Source: Diaminobutyricibacter sp049994905
GTDB taxonomy: Bacteria > Actinomycetota > Actinomycetes > Actinomycetales > Microbacteriaceae
DNA: 64,000 nt
Reading direction: 5' to 3'
Assembly (NCBI RefSeq): GCF_049994905.1
Contig: NZ_CP188258.1
Span: 4,092,001 to 4,156,000, forward strand
Part shown: positions 16,086 through 23,863 of the stretch, in pieces
Layout: each line of letters begins with the position of its first letter
Position numbering within the stretch: position 1 is the first letter of the stretch
Notes under the pieces: generated by a model
Database searches by the model: none
What the model was told of the DNA's origin: nothing
The model's input: the letters and a program-made list of their open reading frames with translations, nothing else
Position numbers and translations under genes: made by a program

Positions 16086-17065
16086 GCTGCACCATCCTCG
16101 TAGTGGACGAACTTCTTCTGCGCGGTGAACTGGATGCCCGTGATGACCAGCGTGATGATCAGCAGGATCACGGATGCGGCGCTCGCCGGCCCGAACTGGA
16201 ACTTGCCGAAGCCGAGATCGTAGATGTGGTACACGATCGTGCGCGTGGCGTTGTCGGGGCCCGCGTTGGCGGTGAGGATGAACACCGTGTCGAACGTCTG
16301 CAGCGAGCTGATGAACGCGATCACCGTGGAGAAGAAGATGATCGGCGAGAGCAGCGGAAGACGGATGCGGAAGAACATCGTGATGGCGCCCGCCCCGTCG
16401 ATGCGCGCAGCCTCGACCACCGACGGCGAGATGTTCTGCAGCCCCGCCAGGAAGATGATGATGTTGAGGCCGAGCGACGACCAGATCGACACGATGCAGA
16501 CCGCGATGAGCGCGAGGTGCGGGTCGCCGAGCCAGTCCGGCGGCGGAACGTGGAAGACACTTGAGATGAAGCCGCTGATCACACCGTCTTTGCGGAAGAG
16601 CTGCTGCCAGATCATCGCGACAGCGACCGACGAGGTCACCACCGGGGCGAAGAACAGGATGAGATAGAGCGTCTTGGTCTTCAGCCGCTCCAGGGCCACC
16701 GCGATCACCACGGCGAGGCCGAGGCCGACCGGCACCGTGATGAGTGCGATGAGCAGAGTATTGAGGACCGATCGCCCGAACAGCGGGTCGGTGAGCTCGG
16801 TCGCGAAGTTGTCGAGACCGACCCAGCTCAGCGCGTTGAGGCCGTCCCACTTGGCGAAGGCCAGGACGACGCTCGCGGCGAACGGCACGAGCACGAAGAG
16901 CGCCATGCCGAGCAGCTGCGGGCCGACGAAGATGTAGCCCCAGCGCCTGTCGCGCCGCCGCCAGGCGGGCTCCCCTCGGAGCCCGCCCGGCCGGGTGCGT
17001 TCGGGCGTTGTCGACGTCTCGCTTTCGACGAGAGCCTCGGACAGCGGTCCCTGGATTACACTCAC
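16082..17065 (-). CDS. carbohydrate ABC transporter permease (MalF type)
   Basis: A 327-residue permease partner with six predicted membrane helices after a ~40-residue cytosolic N-terminus. Characteristic stretches are GYIFVGPQLLGMALFVLVP at the first helix and the EAA loop VVEAARIDGAGAITMFFRIRLP. It ends in QFTAQKKFVHYED, the usual MalF/UgpA-like tail. It is encoded 10 nt after the binding-protein gene and overlaps the MalG-type gene by 4 nt. With the binding protein it should form the translocation pore for an oligosaccharide processed by the GH63-like and GH42 enzymes. Confidence 0.93.
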   Translation of the reverse strand: MSVIQGPLSEALVESETSTTPERTRPGGLRGEPAWRRRDRRWGYIFVGPQLLGMALFVLVPFAASVVLAFAKWDGLNALSWVGLDNFATELTDPLFGRSVLNTLLIALITVPVGLGLAVVIAVALERLKTKTLYLILFFAPVVTSSVAVAMIWQQLFRKDGVISGFISSVFHVPPPDWLGDPHLALIAVCIVSIWSSLGLNIIIFLAGLQNISPSVVEAARIDGAGAITMFFRIRLPLLSPIIFFSTVIAFISSLQTFDTVFILTANAGPDNATRTIVYHIYDLGFGKFQFGPASAASVILLIITLVITGIQFTAQKKFVHYEDGAA

Positions 17066-17075
17066 GTGTCGATCC

Positions 17076-18377
17076 CTACTTGCCCGTCTTGTCGGAGATC
17101 ATCTTGGCGACCTCGTCGAGCGTGGCCTGCGTGGATGACTTGCCCTGGTAGAGCGCGAGCATCTTGTCGCTGATGTCGCTGGAGAGGCCGGGAACGGCAG
17201 CCTCGGTGGCCGGGTCCTCGAAGCCGATGTCGCGCATGTCGAGCAGAGTCTGCGCGTGGGCCGGGTAGCCGTCGAGCACGACCTTGTCAGCGCCCTTGAT
17301 CGATGGCACGGCGTTCCCGCCACCCTGCAGGCGGGTGGTCTGGCCCTCCGCCGAGAGGAAGTTGGTCCAGAACTCGAACGCTGCGTCCTTGTTCTTGGTC
17401 TTGGCGTTGATGGCCAGGTAGCTCACGGCCGTGCCGGTGGGCGCTGCCTTGCCGTCCGGGGTCGGCCACGGTGCGACGTCGTAGTTCTGAGGGTCGCCTG
17501 CGGACTTGACGGTGCCGATCGTGTAACGGCCCTGAACGAAGAAGCCCGCCTTGTGGCTGACGAAGACGCTGTCGGCGCCGGCGCCGGCGGGGAGGGTGTC
17601 TGCGACCACGAAGGTGTGGTTCTGGAAGTTCTTCGCGAGCACGTCCATCGCAGCGACGCTGGTCGGGTCGGTGTTGGCGACGAACTTCCCGGAGGTGTCG
17701 AACGCCTGTCCACCCTGCGAGGAGATCCAGCCGTAGTGGGTCGACCAGTAGTTCCAGAACATCGAGCCGGTGAGGCCCGCCTTCTTGAGCTTCTTGTTCA
17801 TGTCGAGGTAGGCCTCGGTCGTCCACTTGCCTTCCGCGGCGAGCGTGGCGGGGTCATCGCTGATGCCCGCCTTCTTGAGTGCGACCTTGTCGTACCACAT
17901 CGCGTCGGGGTTGGAGTCGTTCGGGGCGGCGTAGATCTCGTTGCCCTTCTTCGTCACTCCGAACAGGCCCTGAGCGAAGTCTTCGGGCTTCGTCTTGCTG
18001 GCGCTGGAGTTCATGAGCGACGTCAGCGGCAGCAGCGCGCTCGAGCTGACGAACTGGCCGATCTTGTCGTCGCCGATGTAGAACACGTCCGGCGCGGTGC
18101 CCGAAGCGAGCTGGGCGAGCAGTTTCGTGTGGTAGTCGCCGTAGTCCGCAACAGGCTGGAGGACAACCTTGACGTCAGGGTGCTCCTTCATGAACTGCGT
18201 GTCGAAGTCCTTGTAACGTGCGATTTCTTCGGGGGTTCCCCAGGTCGACCAGACGACGGTCTTGGTACCGCCCCCGCCCGATGATCCCGTTCCCGAACAC
18301 GCGGCCATGCTGAGTGCTACCGCGACGGCCGCTCCCACAGCCACCAGTCTTCTCACCTTCGAGTCGACGCGAGACAT
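17076..18377 (-). CDS. extracellular sugar-binding lipoprotein of ABC importer
   Basis: A 433-residue solute-binding protein of the CUT1 type (bacterial extracellular solute-binding family 1). The signal peptide VRRLVAVGAAVAVALSMAAC ends in a lipobox with the lipidated Cys near residue 27. A Gly-rich linker and the mature domain (VVWSTWGTPEE, LLAQLASGTAPDVFYIG, YGWISSQGGQAF) follow. I chose ATG at 18377 (MSRVDSKVRR), with a GAGG element nearby; TTG at 18410 is an alternative. It is the first gene of the importer operon. The GntR operator-like 19-mer lies about 70 nt upstream of the start codon. Confidence 0.93.
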   Translation of the reverse strand: MSRVDSKVRRLVAVGAAVAVALSMAACSGTGSSGGGGTKTVVWSTWGTPEEIARYKDFDTQFMKEHPDVKVVLQPVADYGDYHTKLLAQLASGTAPDVFYIGDDKIGQFVSSSALLPLTSLMNSSASKTKPEDFAQGLFGVTKKGNEIYAAPNDSNPDAMWYDKVALKKAGISDDPATLAAEGKWTTEAYLDMNKKLKKAGLTGSMFWNYWSTHYGWISSQGGQAFDTSGKFVANTDPTSVAAMDVLAKNFQNHTFVVADTLPAGAGADSVFVSHKAGFFVQGRYTIGTVKSAGDPQNYDVAPWPTPDGKAAPTGTAVSYLAINAKTKNKDAAFEFWTNFLSAEGQTTRLQGGGNAVPSIKGADKVVLDGYPAHAQTLLDMRDIGFEDPATEAAVPGLSSDISDKMLALYQGKSSTQATLDEVAKMISDKTGK

Positions 18378-18443
18378 GCCTACCTCATTCCTTGAAGAGT
18401 CTCTCTGCAAAATGGAGGCCCCCGGTTCGGGTCACTCCTTGGT

Positions 18444-18462
18444 CTGTATTCTGTATACAGTA
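18444..18462. promoter_or_regulatory. putative GntR operator, copy 2
   Basis: This 19-mer is identical to the one at 12109-12127 (CTGTATTCTGTATACAGTA). It lies 67-85 nt upstream of the start codon of the sugar-binding protein gene, where a repressor could overlap the promoter. Two exact copies, each before a transcription unit of the same pathway, make a local regulon likely. Confidence 0.78.
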
Positions 18463-18612
18463 GGCAGCGAAACAACGCAAGAGGGCGGATGTGCGCACGA
18501 GACGACTCAGCTATGAGAATGCATTCAGGCGCGGTCAACAAGCCAACACCATCGACCTGACCGAACCCTGCCGTGAGCCTGACCGATCACTGGGCAACCA
18601 CTGGGGATTGCA

Positions 18613-18685
18613 GTCGAGCGTGCACGTCGCGGCCGAGCGTGACCGTTCTTCGAAGCACACTCGACCGCAGGTGTCACGCTCGGCC
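18613..18685. repeat. 3'-end hairpin repeat, family A, copy 3 (double form)
   Basis: Two nested pairs can be seen: GTCGAGCGTGC (18613-18623) with GCACACTCGACC (18655-18666), imperfect, and GGCCGAGCGTGAC (18631-18643) with GTCACGCTCGGCC (18673-18685), a perfect 13-bp stem. The GCAGGTGTCAC spacer is shared with copy 2. It ends 15 nt from the stop codon of the Fic gene, consistent with a 3'-end role. Confidence 0.68.
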
Positions 18686-18700
18686 CCGCGAACGGGGCCG

Positions 18701-19903
18701 TCAGGCGTGCGCTCGGCGCGCCCTGGCAGCGAAAGCGTCGAGCGCGTCGAGAATCTCGCTCGCCTGCCAGAGCCGGTTGCGTGAGTCGCCGGATGTCCTC
18801 ATCAGGACTCCCGATTCCTCCAGCCGCGCGATCGAACCGGCCGCGGCGATCTCGCTCACGGCCAGATCGCCGGCGACAGTCTTCACGTTGACGACCGGCT
18901 GGCTCAGCAGGTACTCCTTCAGGCGGTGGACCGACGAGTCGGAGCGCGCGACAACCACGGCGTTCCAGCGGTCGGCCGCCGCGCGGATGTCGGCGACCAG
19001 CTTGCGGCCGTTGTTGATCGCGGCGAATGCAGCCTCGGCGACAGCTCCGACGATCTCGTCAGGCGCGCCCGAGCGGTACGCGTCGAGAGCGCCGAAGTAT
19101 GCGTCCGGATCGTGGAGGAGGCCGGCAGACACGGGAATCGTCGTGTTCTGCGTGACCCGGCCCGCTCGGAGCATCGCCTGGATGATTGCCCGACCCGGGC
19201 GACCGTTTCCGTCTGGGAACGGGTGGATCGTCTCGAATTGAGCGTGGGCGATCGCAGCGTGAGCGAGCACCGGAACATCGGTCCGACGAGTGAAGCCGAT
19301 GAGGTCTGCCATCAAGGCTTCAACCCGATCATGGTGCGGCGGCACAAAGGACGCCGAATGCGGCGAGACAGAACCGCCACCTATCCACACCTGTTCATCG
19401 CGCCAGCGGCCGACCACCGCGGGTGCCGAGTCGGACAGCAGCGCCTCATGCATTTCGATGATCGCCGACTCGTCGAGCCGGTCCGACAGGATGATCGCCG
19501 CTTTCATCGCGCGCACGTTCGCCACCACGAGTCGGGCGTTTCCCGACCGCGACGCACCGATCTCGGCGAGAGCGACTTGTTTCGCGCTCGAGGTCAGGTT
19601 CTCGACCTCGGAGCTCGACGCGCTCTCGGTTCTGAGGAGGATCGACGCAAACGGAGCGGCAACCGGTCCCGCTTCCGCGTCGAACCTGGTGAGTTCGCGG
19701 CTCGCGTCATCGGCCAGGGCCAGGATGTCCGGGGACAGGACGACGGGCAGGTCTGAGATCATCGGCGGCACTGCAGCCTGATAGTTGCCACGGGCTGCGC
19801 GCAGTGCGCGGCGGGATGCCACTTCGTCGCCTGTCGCCGTCCAGGCGCGAGGTTCGAACGCGACCTGCGGCCACGCCGATGTGGCGCGTTCATCCTTGAC
19901 CAT
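18701..19903 (-). CDS. Fic family protein with C-terminal winged helix
   Basis: A 400-residue Fic protein, an enzyme family that typically transfers AMP from ATP to Ser, Thr or Tyr of target proteins. The active-site loop is HPFPDGNGRPGR (His227); the usual Thr after GNGR is Pro here. The N-terminal segment ILLRTESASSSEVENL contains the inhibitory-helix motif Ser-x-x-x-Glu-Asn (about 97-102), the class II arrangement that keeps the enzyme off. Residues ~320-400 (VAGDLAVSEIAAAGSIARLEE) look like a winged helix-turn-helix, as in many Fic/DUF4172-like proteins. Two long palindromes lie upstream, one within 9 nt of the start, suggesting autoregulation. There is no separate antitoxin gene next to it. 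Confidence 0.9.
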   Translation of the reverse strand: MVKDERATSAWPQVAFEPRAWTATGDEVASRRALRAARGNYQAAVPPMISDLPVVLSPDILALADDASRELTRFDAEAGPVAAPFASILLRTESASSSEVENLTSSAKQVALAEIGASRSGNARLVVANVRAMKAAIILSDRLDESAIIEMHEALLSDSAPAVVGRWRDEQVWIGGGSVSPHSASFVPPHHDRVEALMADLIGFTRRTDVPVLAHAAIAHAQFETIHPFPDGNGRPGRAIIQAMLRAGRVTQNTTIPVSAGLLHDPDAYFGALDAYRSGAPDEIVGAVAEAAFAAINNGRKLVADIRAAADRWNAVVVARSDSSVHRLKEYLLSQPVVNVKTVAGDLAVSEIAAAGSIARLEESGVLMRTSGDSRNRLWQASEILDALDAFAARARRAHA

Positions 19904-19911
19904 TCCCTCAG

Positions 19912-19945
19912 CTTACCAAAGGCTAAGCCTGTAGCCTTTGGTAAG
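19912..19945. promoter_or_regulatory. perfect 14-bp inverted repeat before fic (operator 1)
   Basis: CTTACCAAAGGCTA (19912-19925) and TAGCCTTTGGTAAG (19932-19945) are perfect complements around a 6-nt centre. It begins 8 nt upstream of the Fic start codon and so covers the ribosome site. A protein bound here could block both transcription and translation. The Fic protein's own C-terminal winged helix is the leading candidate binder. Confidence 0.75.
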
Positions 19946-19952
19946 GTTCATT

Positions 19953-19981
19953 CTTACCAAAGGATAACCTCATAGCCTTTG
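19953..19981. promoter_or_regulatory. second inverted repeat before fic (operator 2)
   Basis: CTTACCAAAGGATA (19953-19966), a 6-nt centre and TAGCCTTTG (19973-19981) repeat operator 1 with one internal change and a shorter right arm. The two repeats are spaced 41 nt apart, about four helical turns, and flank a possible minus-strand -10 element (TAAGAAT). This is typical of paired operators. Confidence 0.65.
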
Positions 19982-19998
19982 CTGATGGCGGCCGCCGG

Positions 19999-21858
19999 TC
20001 AGCCCTCTGGCGTGGCGCTTCGCAGCCACACGAACTGACCCGGCGCCAGGTCGAGACCGTCGCTCAGGTCGAGCTGCGCCCCGGTGACGAGGTCGAACGA
20101 TCCGGGCGCGATCCCCGACAACGTGAGGGCGTCGACCTTCTCGCGGCCGTCGCCGAAGTTGGCGAGCACCACTACCGTGGACCACTCGCCGGGCCGCTGG
20201 TACCCGAGCACCCTGTCGTTGTGCGTGACGAACCCGACCAGTCTGGTGCCCGCGAATTCCAGGGTGGCCGAGCGGATCTCGATCAGGCGCCGAAGGCTCA
20301 GGTAGATCGCTCCTGCATGCGTGGCATAGGAGCGGCGCTCGTCATAGAGCGCTGCCGGATACCGCGGACGCCCCACCCACCTGCTGTCATCGCGATGGGC
20401 CGGGTCGTCGACGTATGTGTAGTCGTTGAGCTGGCCGACTTCGTCACCGAGATAGAGCTGCGGCAGGCCGCCAGTGCTCAGGATGATCGAATGCGCCAGC
20501 AGGATGCGCCTCACCGCGAGCGGATCGCCGGCTTCGAGCCCGGCCAGCGACGCCGTGGACCCGGAGACCCGCGCATCCCCCGTCTTCGGGTTCTCCTGGA
20601 ACGGCACACCGCGAGCGAAGCTCCCGGGAAAGCGGTTCACGTAGAACATGTTGAGGAATCGGCGGTGATCGAACCCATGGATCCCCAGTTCGGATGCGTC
20701 CTCATCGGCGAAAGTCCAGCCGATGTCGTCGTGACTGCGCACATAGTTGACCCAGGAGGTTCCCGCAGGCGTGGTGTGGCGGCGCTCGAGGGCCTGGGAG
20801 AGCATCCGCACATCGCGGGTCGCGAGCGTGTTCCAGATCAGCGCCATCTGCAGCGGGTTGTAACTCAGCTGGCATTCGCCCGGGCTCATGTACTCGACGA
20901 CCTGGTCGGGGTGCACGATCGCCTCGGACAGGAACAATACTGAGGGCGCGGCGATGCGGCACACCGCGTTGAACGCCTGCAGCAGCAGGTGCGCCTGCGG
21001 CAGGTTCTCGCAGGATGTGCCGAGCTGCTTCCAGATGAACGCGACAGCGTCCATGCGCAGAACGCTCACGCCCTGGTTGGCGAGGAACAGCATTTCGTTC
21101 GCCATCGCCCGGAACACGGCAGGGTTCGAATAGTTGAGGTCCCACTGGAAGGTGTGGAAAGTCGTCCACACCCAGCGGCCGTCGTCGAGCTGTACGAACG
21201 ATCCGGGGTGGTCGTCGGGGAAGATCTCGCGCGTCGTGCGCTCGAAGGCATCCGGCATCGTACGGTCGGGGAAGATCCAGTAGTAGTCCTCGAACTCCGG
21301 CACACCGGCCAGCGCCTGCCGCGCCCACGCGTGCTCGTCGGACGTGTGGTTGAACACGAAGTCCACGGCGAGCGAGATCCCGTTCGACCGCAGCTCGTCG
21401 GCGACCTGCCTCAGGTCGGCCATCGTCCCGAGCCCGGGCGCCACCTGCCGGTAGCTCGACACCGCGTAGCCGCCGTCGGAGTTCTCCTCCGGCGCCAGGA
21501 ACAGGGGCATGAGGTGCAGGTAGGTCAGGCCGAGTTCCCGGAAGTACGGGATGCGGGAGCGCAAGCCCTGCAGCGTGCCGGCGTACCGGTCGACGTAGCA
21601 GACGCCCCCGAGCATCCGGTTCGATTCGAACCAGTCCGGATCGGCCAGGTGCCGCCGGTCGAGCTCTTTCAGCTCGGGTGAACGCGAAGCCCACGACGCA
21701 GTGAGGTCGGCGAGAAGGCCGCCGAACTGCGCATCCAGCCGGTCGTCGTCGCGGTAGATCTCACGCAACAGGTGGCCGAGACGCGCAACCTCGCGTTGCC
21801 AGCGTTCATCGAACGATGTCGGTGCTGCTGCTTCGAAGTCCCGGTCCGCTGAGCTCAT
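19999..21858 (-). CDS. amylosucrase-like GH13 enzyme
   Basis: A 619-residue alpha-amylase-family protein closest to amylosucrase (GH13_4), which transfers glucose from sucrose to make alpha-1,4-glucan and fructose; trehalose-synthase-like or sucrose-hydrolase roles are also possible. Region I is DFVFNHTSDEHAWA, the nucleophile is D270 in VLRMDAVAFIWK, the acid/base is E312 in LFLSEAI and the third acid is in RSHDDIGW (377-378). The segment QLGTSCENLPQAH is characteristic of amylosucrases. No signal peptide. ATG at 21858 has GGGAG 7 nt upstream; GTG at 21864 is an alternative. The gene stands alone, upstream of fic on the same strand. Confidence 0.9.
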   Translation of the reverse strand: MSSADRDFEAAAPTSFDERWQREVARLGHLLREIYRDDDRLDAQFGGLLADLTASWASRSPELKELDRRHLADPDWFESNRMLGGVCYVDRYAGTLQGLRSRIPYFRELGLTYLHLMPLFLAPEENSDGGYAVSSYRQVAPGLGTMADLRQVADELRSNGISLAVDFVFNHTSDEHAWARQALAGVPEFEDYYWIFPDRTMPDAFERTTREIFPDDHPGSFVQLDDGRWVWTTFHTFQWDLNYSNPAVFRAMANEMLFLANQGVSVLRMDAVAFIWKQLGTSCENLPQAHLLLQAFNAVCRIAAPSVLFLSEAIVHPDQVVEYMSPGECQLSYNPLQMALIWNTLATRDVRMLSQALERRHTTPAGTSWVNYVRSHDDIGWTFADEDASELGIHGFDHRRFLNMFYVNRFPGSFARGVPFQENPKTGDARVSGSTASLAGLEAGDPLAVRRILLAHSIILSTGGLPQLYLGDEVGQLNDYTYVDDPAHRDDSRWVGRPRYPAALYDERRSYATHAGAIYLSLRRLIEIRSATLEFAGTRLVGFVTHNDRVLGYQRPGEWSTVVVLANFGDGREKVDALTLSGIAPGSFDLVTGAQLDLSDGLDLAPGQFVWLRSATPEG

Positions 21859-21970
21859 GTGCACGCTCCCGGCACGAGCCTACGCTCCCCGCCCGGCGCC
21901 GTCGCAGCCGCGAAGAGTGCGGATTGGGGCCTTCAGACGAGCCAGAATCCACTTCTCGCACCCTTCGGCG

Positions 21971-22576
21971 CTACGCGCTGGGCTTCACGCCGACGTAGAC
22001 GACGCAGGGTGCCGGCAGGAAAGGGACGCCCGTGTCGAGTTCGAACGTCTCGAGCCGCTCGCCGAGAAAGCCGGCCCTGCGCGCTGCGCCGACCGGGTCC
22101 CGGTTCCAGTGGCAGTTGCCGTCCCAGCGCGCAGAGAGCGGGGTCGCGAGGCTCTGGATGACGCGCCGGGCCCCCTTCGGTGCGTGGACGTGTTCGACGC
22201 ACGCGAGGGTCCCGCCGGGCTTCAACACCCGCATCACCTCGGCGAGCGAACCGTCCAGGTCGGTGACGGAACAGAACACCAGGGTCGCGACCACGGCATC
22301 GAATGAGTCGGCAGCGAACGGGAGATTCTCGCAACGGGCGTCGAGCACCTGGTCGACGAAATCGTGCCGGCGAGCTTCGACCTGCAGGTGCCGCCGCGAA
22401 ACGGCGTCCGGTTCGATGCCGGTCCAGGACACGCTGGCGCCGAAGGCATCGAGGTTCTCTCCGTCGCCCGCGCCGACCTCCAGAACCCGCCCGCGAAGGC
22501 CTGCGAACAGGTCGTGGGCGCGCCGCCGCAGTTCGTCGCGCGATACCGGCCTTGTCCCGTCGTCGCCCCTCGCCAT
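21971..22576 (-). CDS. class I SAM-dependent methyltransferase
   Basis: A 201-residue methyltransferase of the UbiE/Methyltransf_11 kind. Motif I is RVLEVGAGDGENL, the acidic residue after strand 2 is in GIEPD, and NLPFAADSFDAVVATLVFCSV and VLKPGGTLACVEHV are the usual post-motif strands. ATG at 22576 is chosen because GAGGAGG lies 5 nt upstream. The substrate is unknown. The length is normal for small-molecule or lipid methyltransferases of this group. It faces away from the phosphoesterase gene across 82 bp. Confidence 0.88.
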   Translation of the reverse strand: MARGDDGTRPVSRDELRRRAHDLFAGLRGRVLEVGAGDGENLDAFGASVSWTGIEPDAVSRRHLQVEARRHDFVDQVLDARCENLPFAADSFDAVVATLVFCSVTDLDGSLAEVMRVLKPGGTLACVEHVHAPKGARRVIQSLATPLSARWDGNCHWNRDPVGAARRAGFLGERLETFELDTGVPFLPAPCVVYVGVKPSA

Positions 22577-22658
22577 CCGCCCCTCCTCATCGCATCTCAC
22601 ATCGATTGTTCACCCTCGGCCCCTGTCTTTTGTCGGTACCGAGTGCTTGCATCGTGAG

Positions 22659-23840
22659 ATGGCAGTGACGAAACGCGTGATCGTCTTCATCCAGGAGAAC
22701 AAGACCACCGACTTCTACTTTCCGAAGATGGCCGCGTGGGGTGCGGCGGTGGCGAACCACGGGAAGCTCCTGACGGCAGCTCCGAACTTCGACCAACCTC
22801 ACGACCGCAGCTCCTGGGTTCACTATGCGATGGGCGACTATCCGGCAGAACCGCTGCAGATCGACAACGACCAGCTGATTCCCTTCTACAGCTGGCTGGC
22901 CAAGCAGTTCGTCTTCGCCGACCACCATTTCGGGCCTGGGTCGAATTCCACGCCCGGCCACATGCTTGCGGTCGGCGGGCAGATGCCCACGCTGAAGAAC
23001 CCGCCGTTCGTCGGCACGCACCCGGTCTGGCCGCTCCCGTCGATCTTCTCGGTCGCGGAAGCCGCCGGCGTCACGTGGGGAGCCTTTCCCGACCAGAGCG
23101 GCTACCCGGTCAAGTTCTACACGACGCTGTCGGAGGCGCCGGGCAACGCCAACGTGCACCCGCCGACCCAGTTCATCCCGATGGCCAAAGGCGGCACGCT
23201 CCCGCAGGTCTGCTACGTGTGGTCACCGTCCGGATACGACGAGCATCCGCCCGCCGTGAGCGCGCCCGACTACATCACCAAAGGCCACGACCTGGTCTGG
23301 CAACGCGTCCAGGCCGTGATCGACGGGGGCGGCTGGGACGAGACGACCTTCATCCTCACCTGGGACGACTGGGGCGGCTACACCGATTCTGTGCCGACGC
23401 CCTCGATCGAGACGGTTCCGGATGCGCTCCACCCCGACGGCTTCCAGATCATCGGCGGCTCGCGCATCCCGCTCATCATGTTCGGTGGGGCCGTCGAGCA
23501 GGCGATCGACGCGGAATGGCACTCCCATGCGTCCATCCCGAAGACGATCATCGACTTGCTGGGCCTCGGACCGATGGGGGTCGAGCGGGTCGACAGCGCG
23601 CCATCGCTCGCCCATCATGTGGATGCCACGCTGAGCCGACCGGTGCCTCCCGCCGCGGGAACCACCATCGTGCAGCCGGCACCACCGAAGCCCACGCCGG
23701 TGCCGGTCGAGCCGCAACCGTGGCCCGGCGTGCTCAACACGCCGCTGCCGCCGCTTGTGACCCTCGACGGGAGCGCACTGCCGGCCCCGACCGACGGCAA
23801 GGTCAACAAGACGCCGCCGAAAGCGCCGCCCGCGCCCTGA
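22659..23840 (+). CDS. alkaline-phosphatase-fold phosphoesterase (PF04185-like)
   Basis: A 393-residue protein of the phospholipase C/acid phosphatase phosphoesterase family. RVIVFIQENKTTDFYF is the metal-site strand with the nucleophile position (family: QENRSFDHYF). DHHFGPGSNSTPGHML, a WGAFPDQ stretch, and TFILTWDDWGGYTDSV with GGSRIPLIMFGG supply the remaining metal ligands. The C-terminal ~90 residues are Pro-rich. Most relatives are exported and carry a Tat or Sec signal; this one begins directly at the first strand with MAVTKRVIVF, so it seems cytosolic or its signal is missing. The ribosome site is weak (GTGAG adjacent to ATG). The substrate, phospholipid or other phosphodiester, is unknown. 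Confidence 0.87.
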   Translation: MAVTKRVIVFIQENKTTDFYFPKMAAWGAAVANHGKLLTAAPNFDQPHDRSSWVHYAMGDYPAEPLQIDNDQLIPFYSWLAKQFVFADHHFGPGSNSTPGHMLAVGGQMPTLKNPPFVGTHPVWPLPSIFSVAEAAGVTWGAFPDQSGYPVKFYTTLSEAPGNANVHPPTQFIPMAKGGTLPQVCYVWSPSGYDEHPPAVSAPDYITKGHDLVWQRVQAVIDGGGWDETTFILTWDDWGGYTDSVPTPSIETVPDALHPDGFQIIGGSRIPLIMFGGAVEQAIDAEWHSHASIPKTIIDLLGLGPMGVERVDSAPSLAHHVDATLSRPVPPAAGTTIVQPAPPKPTPVPVEPQPWPGVLNTPLPPLVTLDGSALPAPTDGKVNKTPPKAPPAP

Positions 23841-23863
23841 GTGCCGGCGAGCAAGACTCGGGC

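Larger units (their letters stand above)
18378..18700. other. intergenic region: importer promoter plus hairpin repeat
   Basis: This 323-bp gap contains the promoter region of the sugar importer, with the operator-like site at 18444-18462, and at its right end hairpin family A copy 3, just downstream of the Fic stop codon. No gene was recognised between them. Confidence 0.6.

Noticed and set aside
15202..16095. N-terminal extension of the GH63-like gene through the permease region
   Set aside because: It is an overprint of the MalG-type permease gene in another frame. The GTG at 15201, overlapping the permease stop by 4 nt, is the natural start.
18701..19903. Fic with a separate antitoxin gene (toxin-antitoxin pair)
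   Set aside because: No small antitoxin-type gene lies next to it, and the inhibitory motif is inside the protein itself, so it is treated as a class II self-inhibited Fic.
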